From: Gemmatimonadota bacterium
GTDB taxonomy: Bacteria; Gemmatimonadota; Gemmatimonadetes; Gemmatimonadales; GWC2-71-9
Direction of reading: 5' to 3'
Length of the DNA stretch: 44,423 nt
NCBI GenBank assembly: GCA_003246755.1
Contig: QKDC01000157.1
Span: forward strand, 1 to 44,423
Positions 1 to 8,661 of the stretch are shown in pieces (within the stretch, counting starts at the first letter, position 1; every line of letters begins with the position of its first letter). The notes beneath the pieces were generated by a model. The model was not told where the DNA came from and searched no databases. It saw only the letters and a program-made list of their open reading frames with translations. The position numbers and the translations under genes are program-made.

Positions 1-534
1 CTGCATGAATTGCGCGACGGCCACGTTGACCGAGACCGCCGCCCAGGCGGTGTCGGAATCGGCATGGGTCAGCAACACCGTGTGATAGGTCCCGCTCACC
101 AGGTTCCGTGGTGAGCGGAACATGGCGAGGGCGATGGGGAGGGTCCGGGCGAGGGGAGCGGCACCGGCTCCACCCGCGTTTGGTGCGGCAGGCGCGTCGT
201 GTTGGGCAAAGTGCTCGAGGGCATCCGCGGTATGCGCGTCGAGGCCGCGTCCGTCCCGTCGCCACCAGGCGATCCAGTGCTCAACGAGCCGACTGAGGTC
301 GATTTCCGGCTGCACCAACTCTTCGCTCAAAAGGGCCGCGAGGGCGACATGATCGCCCCAGGGTGAGGCCTCGGTGTCCAGACGGAGGATCTCCTCTCGG
401 TCCGGGTAGAGGGGCACGATGCTCGGGTCACCGGAGGTGCGATGCACGATCCCGAGCCCCAAGGCGTGACCACTGGCGAGGCCGAGCAGAAGTCCTCGAG
501 CACGGTCGGTCAGAGTCAGGCTCGGACGGCCCAT
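1..534 (-). CDS. ADP-ribosylglycohydrolase (DraG/ARH)-like protein, partial (3' end beyond left window edge), apparently divergent at metal-site motifs
   Basis: Own translation of the minus strand from ATG at 534..532: MGRPSLTLTDRARGLLLGLASGHALGLGIVHRTSGD...ASPWGDHVALAALLSEEL...NAGGAGAAPLARTLPIALAMF...TVLLTHADSDTAWAAVSVNVAVAQFMQ; open for exactly 178 codons to base 1. Resembles RxxGxxxGxALG, the N-G-x-A-x-R-x-A-P-like region and LTH-D...A of the family. Missing from the ORF track because it has no stop inside the window. Confidence 0.65.
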   Translation of the reverse strand, partial: MGRPSLTLTDRARGLLLGLASGHALGLGIVHRTSGDPSIVPLYPDREEILRLDTEASPWGDHVALAALLSEELVQPEIDLSRLVEHWIAWWRRDGRGLDAHTADALEHFAQHDAPAAPNAGGAGAAPLARTLPIALAMFRSPRNLVSGTYHTVLLTHADSDTAWAAVSVNVAVAQFMQ

Positions 535-605
535 TTCGCCCCCGGCATTTGAGTGAAGACACGGCTATCTTAGGGGGGCTCGACCACTTCGCAAACCCTT
601 TGCAC

Positions 606-1904
606 GTGAAGGCTCCCACCGTGACACGCGACACGCTCTCCATCACCGACAATCGCACCGGCCAGAACTACGAACTCCCCGTCACCGACGGCACGATCCG
701 CGCGATCGACTTGCGTCAGATCAAGGTCTCGGAGGAGGACTTCGGCCTCATGGCCTATGACCCGGCGTATCTCAACACCGCGTCATGCCGGAGTACCATC
801 ACCTACATCGATGGCGACAGGAGCATCCTGCGCTATCGTGGTTACCCCATCGAGCAACTGGCGGAACACGCCACCTTCCTCGAGGTGGCTTATCTCCTGG
901 CGGAGGGAGAACTCCCCACCCGAGAGCAGTTGAGTCGTTGGGAGGAGGATGTCAGATACCATACCTACGTCCATACCAACGTGATCAAGTTTCTCACCGG
1001 GTTCCGGTACGATGCGCACCCCATGGGGATGCTCCTCGGGACGGTGGGCGCCCTGTCCACCTTCTACCCCGATGCCAAGAACATCTCCGACGCGGAGAAC
1101 CGCTACACCCAGCGTGTCCGCCTCATGGCCAAGTTGCCGACCATCGCGGCGTTCGCCTTCCGGCATTCACGCGGACTTCCCTACGAGTTTCCGCGCAACG
1201 ACCTGGACTACATCGCCAACTTCGTCAACATGACGTTCAGCATCGGTGGGAAACACGAACCCAACAAGGTGCTGCAGCGTGCCCTGGAGATTCTCCTGAT
1301 CCTCCACGCCGATCATGAGCAAAACTGTTCCACCAGCGCGGTGCGTTCGGTGGGGAGCTCCCACGTCGACCCCTTCTCGGCCGTCTCGGCAGGGATCGCC
1401 GCCCTCTACGGTCCGCTGCATGGCGGCGCCAACGAGGCGGTGCTCAAAATGCTCGACCAGATCCAATCGAAGGCCGACGTGCCGAAATTCGTCGAGCAAG
1501 TGAAGCAGGGTAAGGGTCGGCTCATGGGATTCGGCCACCGGGTGTACAAGTCGTACGACCCCCGCGCCAAGCTGATCAAACGCACCGCCGACGAAGTGTT
1601 CGAGCAGACCGGGCTCAATCCCAAACTCGAGATCGCCCTCGAACTCGAGCGTATTGCCCTGGAGGATGACTACTTCATCTCGAGGCGCCTGTATCCGAAC
1701 GTCGACTTCTACTCCGGGCTGATCTATCAGGCAATGGGGTATCCGAGCGATTACTTCACCGTGCTGTTCGCCATTGGACGACTACCGGGGTGGCTGGCTC
1801 AGTGGGCCGAAATGCTCGGTGACAAGGAGCAGAAGATCGCGCGTCCGCGACAGGTATACGTGGGAGAAGACGAACGGCAATTCGTCCCGATCGACCAGCG
1901 GTAG
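606..1904 (+). CDS. gltA: citrate synthase
   Basis: ORF 363-1904; likely GTG start at 606 (MKAPTVTRDTLSITDNRTGQNYELPVTDGTIRAIDLRQIKV...). Citrate synthase motifs: HADHEQNCSTSAVR, GPLHGGANEAVLKML, MGFGHRVYKSYDPRA, NVDFYSGLIYQAMG. Confidence 0.95.
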   Translation: MKAPTVTRDTLSITDNRTGQNYELPVTDGTIRAIDLRQIKVSEEDFGLMAYDPAYLNTASCRSTITYIDGDRSILRYRGYPIEQLAEHATFLEVAYLLAEGELPTREQLSRWEEDVRYHTYVHTNVIKFLTGFRYDAHPMGMLLGTVGALSTFYPDAKNISDAENRYTQRVRLMAKLPTIAAFAFRHSRGLPYEFPRNDLDYIANFVNMTFSIGGKHEPNKVLQRALEILLILHADHEQNCSTSAVRSVGSSHVDPFSAVSAGIAALYGPLHGGANEAVLKMLDQIQSKADVPKFVEQVKQGKGRLMGFGHRVYKSYDPRAKLIKRTADEVFEQTGLNPKLEIALELERIALEDDYFISRRLYPNVDFYSGLIYQAMGYPSDYFTVLFAIGRLPGWLAQWAEMLGDKEQKIARPRQVYVGEDERQFVPIDQR

Positions 1905-1911
1905 GGAGGAC

Positions 1912-3837
1912 CTAGGTGGTGCGTTCCCCGAGCCTCACGTCCCCTTCGAGGTAGGTGTACCCCTCGAGGCCGTCCACATAGTCCGCGATGAACGCGTTTG
2001 CGAGCTCCCGAGGGAGACGTTGTGCGGAGGTGACTTTCCGGCGGAAGTTGGCGAGCAGATCTGACGCGTTGAACTGGACGTAGTTGAGGACCTCGGTCAC
2101 GGTATCCCCATGGACCAGGTTCGTCACTTCGTACCGCTCGCCGGTGATCCGGATGTGCACGGCATTGGTGTCACCGAAGAGGTTGTGCAGGTCGCCAAGA
2201 ATCTCCTGGTAGGCTCCCGTCAGAAAGACGCCGAGGATATAGGGCTCGCCCGCCCGGATCGAGTGCACCTCGAGGCTCGGCTTCCCTCTCCGACCCCCAG
2301 CGAACCGATCGATCACCCCATCTGAATCACATGTCATGTCCTGGAGCGTGGCGCGCCGGTCGGGAGCTTCCGTGAGACGATGCACCGGCATGACAGGGAA
2401 GATCTGGTCGATGGCCCAGTTGTCGGGCAATGACTGAAAGAGCGAAAAGTTGAGGAAGTAGCGATCCACGAGGGTCGTCTCGAGGTAACTCACGATCTCC
2501 GGATTGTGGATCTTCCCCTCACTCACCATCTGCGCGAGTGCGCCCATTGTCGCCAGATGGGCCCGCTCGATATCGGCCCGATCCCGCAGGGAGATCGCTT
2601 CGTTCGAGAAGAGTTCGTGCACCCGCTCCTTGGCAAAGACGGCATCGTGAAATGCCTCTTCCGCCCGCTCCACGCTCAACCCTTCCAGATTCTCCAGCAT
2701 CTCGACCAGGATCGGCGGGGCATCATCGTGCAGCTTCGGTGTTTCGGGCTCGGTTTGGACGTCGACGTCCATCACGTTCAGCAGCAGCAACGAGTGGTGG
2801 GCCGTGACCGCACGTCCCGACTCGCTGATGAGGTTGGGCGTGGGGACGCCCTCCCGTTCGCAGAGCGCGCCGAGCAGGTAGACCACATCGTTGGCATACT
2901 CGCGGGAGGAATAGTTCACGCTGGCAGGCCGCGTGGTCCGTGAGCCTTCGTAGTCCACGCCGAGACCACCGCCAATATCGACATGCGTCAGGTCGAACCC
3001 CAGTCGGCGGATCTCGACATAGAACCGCCCGATCTCCTCCATCGCGGTCTTTACGAACCGGATATCCGTGATCTGGCTCCCCAGGTGGAAGTGAACCAGT
3101 CGGAGCCAGTCCTTTGCACCGTTCGCGGCAAGGCGCTCGAGGAGTTGCTGGAGTTGTGAGGCGCCGAGTCCGAATTTGGAGACCTCGCCACCACTCTTGG
3201 CCCAACGCCCGGCACCCTGGGTCGCGAGTTTGATTCGCACGCCCAGGGTAGGAACCACGCCGAGGTCGGCCGCGACGGCGCGGAGGACGTCCAGCTCCGC
3301 CAATCGCTCCAGCACCACAAACACTGTGTGCCCCAGACGCTGCCCCATCAAGGCCAGGCGCAAGTATTCCTCGTCTTTGTATCCGTTGCAGACAATGACG
3401 TGATCGGTCCGATCGGTGAGGCCGAGGATCGCTTGCAGTTCAGCCTTGCTGCCGCATTCCAATCCGACACCGACCTCGCTTCCGAAGTCGACGATCTCCT
3501 CGAGGACATGGCGCTGTTGATTCACTTTGATGGGATAGACAACGGTGTACTCGCCCTGGTAGCCGGATTCCTGGATCGCCTTCTGGAAATCCGCGTTCAG
3601 GTCGTGGATGCGGGCGCGAAGGATATCGGAGAATCGGATCAGCAGCGGTAGACCCACACCCTGCGCGTCGAGATCCAGAGCAAGCCGGTACAAATCGAGG
3701 CCAGGACCGGGCTGCCGGTCCGGGTGGACCGTCACATGGCCCTCATCGTTCACCCGAAAGAAACCGAGTCCCCAACCCAACATGTTGTAGAGCTTCTCGG
3801 CGGACTGGGTGGTCCAAGGGGTCGTGTTGATCGTCAC
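1912..3837 (-). CDS. speA: biosynthetic arginine decarboxylase (PLP-dependent)
   Basis: 641 aa; YNMLGWGLGFFRVNDEGHVTVHP, YQGEYTVVYPIKVNQQRHVLEEIVDFG, HFHLGSQITDIRFVKTAMEEIGRFYVEIRRLG, VDIGGGLGVDYEGSRT are SpeA hallmarks. Confidence 0.96.
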   Translation of the reverse strand: MTINTTPWTTQSAEKLYNMLGWGLGFFRVNDEGHVTVHPDRQPGPGLDLYRLALDLDAQGVGLPLLIRFSDILRARIHDLNADFQKAIQESGYQGEYTVVYPIKVNQQRHVLEEIVDFGSEVGVGLECGSKAELQAILGLTDRTDHVIVCNGYKDEEYLRLALMGQRLGHTVFVVLERLAELDVLRAVAADLGVVPTLGVRIKLATQGAGRWAKSGGEVSKFGLGASQLQQLLERLAANGAKDWLRLVHFHLGSQITDIRFVKTAMEEIGRFYVEIRRLGFDLTHVDIGGGLGVDYEGSRTTRPASVNYSSREYANDVVYLLGALCEREGVPTPNLISESGRAVTAHHSLLLLNVMDVDVQTEPETPKLHDDAPPILVEMLENLEGLSVERAEEAFHDAVFAKERVHELFSNEAISLRDRADIERAHLATMGALAQMVSEGKIHNPEIVSYLETTLVDRYFLNFSLFQSLPDNWAIDQIFPVMPVHRLTEAPDRRATLQDMTCDSDGVIDRFAGGRRGKPSLEVHSIRAGEPYILGVFLTGAYQEILGDLHNLFGDTNAVHIRITGERYEVTNLVHGDTVTEVLNYVQFNASDLLANFRRKVTSAQRLPRELANAFIADYVDGLEGYTYLEGDVRLGERTT

Positions 3838-3914
3838 CTCCGGCCTATTGGTCAGGGGGACAATTGTAATCGGCGCCCGGGGTGCGCGATAGCCGGGAGG
3901 GTTAGTTTTCTCTG

Positions 3915-5003
3915 ATGCGCTGGTCCTTCAAAGTGGCAACCGTCGCCGGGACGGAAATCAAGATCCACGTCACCTTCCTGCTGCTGGTCGGGTGGTGGGC
4001 TTTCGATGCGTGGCAGCGCGGTGGAATGGTCGCCGCGCGTGCGAGCGTGGTCTTCCTCCTGCTGGTCTTCGGCTGCATCCTGCTCCACGAGTTCGGCCAC
4101 ATCGCCATGGCGCGCCGCTTCGGGATTCGCACACCGGACGTCCTGCTTTCACCCATCGGGGGCGTGGCCCGTCTCGAGCGGATGCCAGAAGAGCCCAAAC
4201 AGGAACTGCTCGTGGCCCTCGCGGGCCCGGCCGTCACTCTCGCCATCGCAGCCGCCCTCTGGGGTCTGCTCCGGGTGCTGGATGGTTCCTCCGATCTGCT
4301 CACCTTCGACCCCCTGCGTCTCCGGCTGGTTCCCGCCCTCTTCCAGCTCAACGTCGCTCTGCTGCTCTTCAATCTGCTGCCGGCCTTCCCTATGGACGGT
4401 GGTCGGGTGCTCCGCGCCATTCTCGCCAGCCGCAAGGGACTCGCGTGGGGTACGCGGATCGCCGCGCGGGTTGGGCAGATCTTCGCCTTCGCCTTCGGGG
4501 CCATTGGGATGTACACCGGGTCGTTTCTCTTGCTCATCATTGCGGCGTTCGTCTATTTCGCCGCCGAAGCCGAGGCACGCGCCGTCCACACTCGGGTGAC
4601 GGGTCGCGGAGTGACGGCGGGCGGCATGATGATTACCGATCTCAAACTGCTCAGAGTGTACGCCACCCTCGAAGAAGCGGTGAAGCTGCTGCTGGCGGGG
4701 GAACAACGCGAGTTCCCCATTGTGGACAACGAGGGACGACTCGAAGGACTGCTGACCAGGGATGATCTCGTCAGGGGGCTGGCGACTGCCAGTGCCAACA
4801 CGACCGTGGAACAGGTCATGTCGCGCGGTGTCGTGCCGCTCACGCCGGGAGTGCCTTTCGAGGAAGCGCTCCAACGCCTCCGGACCAGCGGATTGCCGGC
4901 ACTTCCCGTCGTCAACGCATCGGGGCTCGTCGTGGGGCTGCTCACCGCCGACAATATCACCGACCTCCTCCTGGTGCGGCCGCACCTGGTGAAATCCTCA
5001 TGA
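3915..5003 (+). CDS. site-2 protease family (M50) membrane metalloprotease with C-terminal CBS domains
   Basis: LLHEFGHIAMARRFG (HExxH), LFNLLPAFPMDGGRVLRA (NxxPxxPxDGG), then CBS-like repeats (ITDLKLLRVYATLEEAVKLLL... VMSRGVVPLTPGVPFEEALQRL). Confidence 0.92.
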   Translation: MRWSFKVATVAGTEIKIHVTFLLLVGWWAFDAWQRGGMVAARASVVFLLLVFGCILLHEFGHIAMARRFGIRTPDVLLSPIGGVARLERMPEEPKQELLVALAGPAVTLAIAAALWGLLRVLDGSSDLLTFDPLRLRLVPALFQLNVALLLFNLLPAFPMDGGRVLRAILASRKGLAWGTRIAARVGQIFAFAFGAIGMYTGSFLLLIIAAFVYFAAEAEARAVHTRVTGRGVTAGGMMITDLKLLRVYATLEEAVKLLLAGEQREFPIVDNEGRLEGLLTRDDLVRGLATASANTTVEQVMSRGVVPLTPGVPFEEALQRLRTSGLPALPVVNASGLVVGLLTADNITDLLLVRPHLVKSS

Positions 5004-5914
5004 ATGCCGACCCGGGGCCCACCCGCATCGCCGTCACGGGGGCACGAGGCCTCATCGGCACCGCCCTCTGCAGACGGCTCGAGGACTCGGGACACACCGT
5101 CGTCCGGTTGGTCCGTCGCGAGGCTCTGGGTGACAACGAAGTCCGGTGGGATCCGGTCGGAGGAACCGTGGACACCAAAGGGTTGGTAGGTGTCCGGGCG
5201 GTGGTGCACCTCGCGGGTGAGAATCTCTCCGGTGGACGATGGACGGCTGCGAGGAAGCGGCGGATTCGTGACAGTCGGATCGCGGGAACCCATCTCCTCG
5301 CCTCCGCGTTCGCGAAGCTGGACAACCCTCCGGTTGCGCTGATCTGCGCCTCGGCCATCGGGTACTATGGTGATCGGGGGGACGAGGTCCTGACAGAGGC
5401 CTCGCCAAAGGGTAAGGGCTTTCTGTCGGATCTGGTGGCCGACTGGGAGGCGGCGGCCGAACCGGCACGTGAGGCTGGTATTCGGGTCGTCAACGTCAGG
5501 ACCGGCATTGTCCTGAGCCGACGCGGCGGCGCGCTGAGGCTGATGCTCACCCCGTTCCGACTCGGTCTCGGTGGACCGCTAGGGTCTGGGCGCCACTGGA
5601 TGAGTTGGGTCTCGCTCGATGACGTTGTCCGAATCATGCTTGGCGCCCTCGAGCGTGACTCCTGGGAAGGTCCGGTGAACGCCGTGACGCACTCGCCGGT
5701 GAGAAACTGGGAGTTCACGGAGGTTCTTGCCCGGGTCCTTGCGCGCCCGGCGATTCTCAGAGTCCCCGCACCAATCCTGAAACTGGTCCTCGGCGACATG
5801 GCGCGCGAGGCCGTGCTGGCCAGCACTCGCGTTTTCCCGGAGCGACTCGAAGCCTGGGGCCATGAACTCGAGGATCGCGACCTGGAACCCACTCTCCGGC
5901 GGCTTGTCGGGTAG
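5000..5914 (+). CDS. TIGR01777-type NAD-dependent epimerase/SDR39U1-like sugar nucleotide epimerase
   Basis: [78 protein letters not shown]; start overlaps the upstream stop (ATGA). Confidence 0.92.
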   Translation: MNADPGPTRIAVTGARGLIGTALCRRLEDSGHTVVRLVRREALGDNEVRWDPVGGTVDTKGLVGVRAVVHLAGENLSGGRWTAARKRRIRDSRIAGTHLLASAFAKLDNPPVALICASAIGYYGDRGDEVLTEASPKGKGFLSDLVADWEAAAEPAREAGIRVVNVRTGIVLSRRGGALRLMLTPFRLGLGGPLGSGRHWMSWVSLDDVVRIMLGALERDSWEGPVNAVTHSPVRNWEFTEVLARVLARPAILRVPAPILKLVLGDMAREAVLASTRVFPERLEAWGHELEDRDLEPTLRRLVG

Positions 5915-5930
5915 CGCCTGGCACCGACCC

Positions 5931-6656
5931 ATGACACCCCCCTCCACAGGGAAACTCGAAGCCATTCTCTTGCTGAGCGGCGGGCTGGATTCCGCAACCG
6001 TCCTCGCCATCGCCCGCGAGGAAGGTTTCGCGCTGCACGCCCTGAGTTTCCGCTACGGCCAGCGCCATGAACGAGAATTGGACGCGGCCCGGATCCTCGC
6101 CCGGACCCGGGGGGTGATTTCGCATCGTGTCGTGGACCTCGACCTCGGCGCCATCGGTGGCTCGGCCTTGACCTCAGGCACGCCGGTCCCCAAAGGACGG
6201 ACGCCGGGTGACCTCGCCTCGACGATCCCGGTGACCTATGTCCCCGCCCGTAACACGATCTTTCTCTCCTACGCACTCGCTGTGGCGGAAGTGCTCGGGG
6301 TATGGGACATCTTCATGGGGGTCAACGCCCTCGATTACAGTGGATACCCCGATTGCCGCCCCGAGTACATCGCAGCCTTCGAACGCGTAGCCAACCTCGC
6401 CACTCGAGCCGGCGTCGAAGGGACTCGGTCCTTCCGTATTCATACTCCACTGATCCAGTTGACCAAGCGTGAGATCATCCAGCGCGGCCTCTCACTTGGG
6501 GTCGACTACGGTTTGACCCACTCCTGCTACGATCCCAACGACGAGGGGGTGGCCTGCGGATCTTGCGACAGCTGCCAACTGCGCCTCAAAGGTTTTGCGG
6601 AGGCTGGGGTGACCGATCCAGTGCCCTACCAAGGGGGAGGACCGCAATCACCATGA
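5931..6656 (+). CDS. queC: 7-cyano-7-deazaguanine synthase QueC
   Basis: [86 protein letters not shown] at 5931 chosen over the ORF-track start at 5862. Confidence 0.96.
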   Translation: MTPPSTGKLEAILLLSGGLDSATVLAIAREEGFALHALSFRYGQRHERELDAARILARTRGVISHRVVDLDLGAIGGSALTSGTPVPKGRTPGDLASTIPVTYVPARNTIFLSYALAVAEVLGVWDIFMGVNALDYSGYPDCRPEYIAAFERVANLATRAGVEGTRSFRIHTPLIQLTKREIIQRGLSLGVDYGLTHSCYDPNDEGVACGSCDSCQLRLKGFAEAGVTDPVPYQGGGPQSP

Positions 6657-7297
6657 GTCATTACGCGGTCAAAGAGATCTACTACACGCTGCAAGGTGAG
6701 GGAGCGAACACGGGCCGGCCGGCTGTCTTCCTGCGATTCAGCGGATGCAATCTGTGGAGTGGCCGGGAGGAGGATCGCTCCCATGCGGATTGTCCCTTTT
6801 GCGATACGGATTTCCGTGGCATCGACGGTCCGGGAGGAGGGAGGTTCACGACTCCGGATGAACTTGCCGATGTCGTGTCACAACAGTGGCCGCGGGGGAT
6901 CGCACCGGCTGGTCGTCCCATGGTCGTCTGCACCGGGGGAGAGCCACTCCTGCAACTCGATCGCCGGTTGATCGACGCGCTGCATGGTCGGGGGTTCGAG
7001 ATCGCGGTCGAAACCAACGGCACCATCGTTCCCCCGCCGGGAATCGACTGGCTTTGCGTGAGCCCGAAGGCCGGGACCAGACTACTGGCCGTCGTGGGAG
7101 ATGAACTCAAGTTGGTCTTCCCGCAGGCCGGGGCGACGCCCGAGGCGTTCGCCCACCTGGATTTCAGGCACTTCTACCTGCAACCCATGGATGGGCCCGA
7201 CCAACGACAACACATCGAGAGCACCATTGCGTACTGTTTGGCACACCCTGGATGGCGCCTGTCCCTGCAGACTCACAAGCTGATCGGGCTGCCGTAG
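6653..7297 (+). CDS. queE: 7-carboxy-7-deazaguanine synthase QueE (radical SAM)
   Basis: [54 protein letters not shown] (CxnCxxC), [39 protein letters not shown] overlap with queC. Confidence 0.95.
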   Translation: MSHYAVKEIYYTLQGEGANTGRPAVFLRFSGCNLWSGREEDRSHADCPFCDTDFRGIDGPGGGRFTTPDELADVVSQQWPRGIAPAGRPMVVCTGGEPLLQLDRRLIDALHGRGFEIAVETNGTIVPPPGIDWLCVSPKAGTRLLAVVGDELKLVFPQAGATPEAFAHLDFRHFYLQPMDGPDQRQHIESTIAYCLAHPGWRLSLQTHKLIGLP

Positions 7298-7305
7298 GCA
7301 TTATT

Positions 7306-8661
7306 ATGGAACCCATGGTGTCCCAGTCCCTCGAGCCCCGCTCCACCCCGACAGGTGGACTGTCCAGCGCCATCGCCGCGGCCTGCCGTCAGGCCCGGGA
7401 CGAGCAGGAGCTCTATGACGGCTGCCGCTCCGTCCTCGTGAAACTCTACGGCACGGATGCCCTCTGGCTGTCGGTGACCGTGTCGGGCTCAACCGAGAGA
7501 GTTGGCCCGACCGACCGCTCCTTTGACCAGGCCGTGGAGGTCTTCCGCTGCGTGAGTGGCGAGACCCTCCTGACCATTCACGCCGAACCCGACGCCATCC
7601 GGGATGCCCAGAGTCTGCCCCACATCGGCTTCGGTCTGAGTGTCGCGCTCGAAATGCGTGGGCTGCTGCTCGATCGTCAGGCCGCGCTCGATGATGCCAC
7701 ATTCCAACTTGGCGCCCTGCGCCAGGTCGTGCGCCTGCTCTCCTCGGTCCACTCGACCGAGGAGACCCAGAATCTGATCCATGACTTCATGGCCGAGGTC
7801 TTCTTTGCCTGGTGGGCGGCGTTCTACCGGCTGGAGGGGGGACAGTACGTGCCGCTCCACTCCCGGAGTCTGGGGGAAGGGATGACCTTCGAACCGTTCC
7901 AGGGCCGCGGGTTGGATCGAGCGCTTCCCCCCGGGAGCCCGGCCACGCCGCCGTCGGAGGTCGGCGTGGCCGAGGTCGTGCCCCCCGGCACCGAACTCGT
8001 GGTACCAATGGACGCCGGGGGAGAGCGTTTGGCGGTGATGCTCCTCGGTCCGCGACTCAATCAGAAGCCGTACGGACCGTCGGAAATCGAATTGGCCGGT
8101 GCCTTGTCTCAGGCGGCCTCGATCGCCCTCACCAACGCCGAACTGGTCGAACGCCTGCACAGCGCGGCAACGACCGACGGGCTGACGGGCCTGCTCAACC
8201 GGAGAGCCATCGAGGAGCGCCTGAGCGCCGAGATCTCACGCAGCGCTCGACACCAGGTCTCGACCTCGATTGCCTTGATGGACCTCGACAAGTTCAAGCT
8301 GATCAACGATACGCTTGGTCATGCCGCAGGTGATCGTTTTCTGGTTCATATCGGTCAACTGCTCCGCAAGCATGTGCGCTCACTCGATGTGTCGGGTCGA
8401 CTGGGCGGCGATGAATTCCTCGTGATCCTGCCCATGACGACCACAGAAGAGGCAAAGGTGTTCGTGAACCGAGTTCGTGATGGCCTCCGGGAGTTCCACA
8501 AGGCCAATCCCGAGTTCGGTTTGAGCACCATCAGTGTGGGACTCGCTCAAGCGCCCCGCGACGGCGACACGGTCTCTTCCCTGCTCGCGGCAGCGGACGC
8601 CGCACTCTACTCCGCCAAAGGCGGCGGACGCGACCTGATTCGCGACGTGACCGAGGGGTGA
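7306..8661 (+). CDS. diguanylate cyclase with N-terminal GAF-like sensory region and GGDEF domain
   Basis: TTDGLTGLLNRRAIEERL...MDLDKFKLINDTLGHAAGDRFL...RSLDVSGRLGGDEFLVIL: intact GGDEF and an RxxD I-site (RSLD) five residues upstream. Confidence 0.92.
   Translation: MEPMVSQSLEPRSTPTGGLSSAIAAACRQARDEQELYDGCRSVLVKLYGTDALWLSVTVSGSTERVGPTDRSFDQAVEVFRCVSGETLLTIHAEPDAIRDAQSLPHIGFGLSVALEMRGLLLDRQAALDDATFQLGALRQVVRLLSSVHSTEETQNLIHDFMAEVFFAWWAAFYRLEGGQYVPLHSRSLGEGMTFEPFQGRGLDRALPPGSPATPPSEVGVAEVVPPGTELVVPMDAGGERLAVMLLGPRLNQKPYGPSEIELAGALSQAASIALTNAELVERLHSAATTDGLTGLLNRRAIEERLSAEISRSARHQVSTSIALMDLDKFKLINDTLGHAAGDRFLVHIGQLLRKHVRSLDVSGRLGGDEFLVILPMTTTEEAKVFVNRVRDGLREFHKANPEFGLSTISVGLAQAPRDGDTVSSLLAAADAALYSAKGGGRDLIRDVTEG

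Noticed and set aside
363-605. N-terminal 81-codon extension of the citrate synthase ORF
   Set aside because: Low-complexity Arg/Gly-rich translation overlapping the opposite-strand ADP-ribosylglycohydrolase-like gene; citrate synthase homology begins after the GTG at 606.
5365-6276. 303-aa minus-strand ORF opposite the epimerase and queC
   Set aside because: Arg/Ser-rich antisense shadow ORF; plus-strand genes are well supported.
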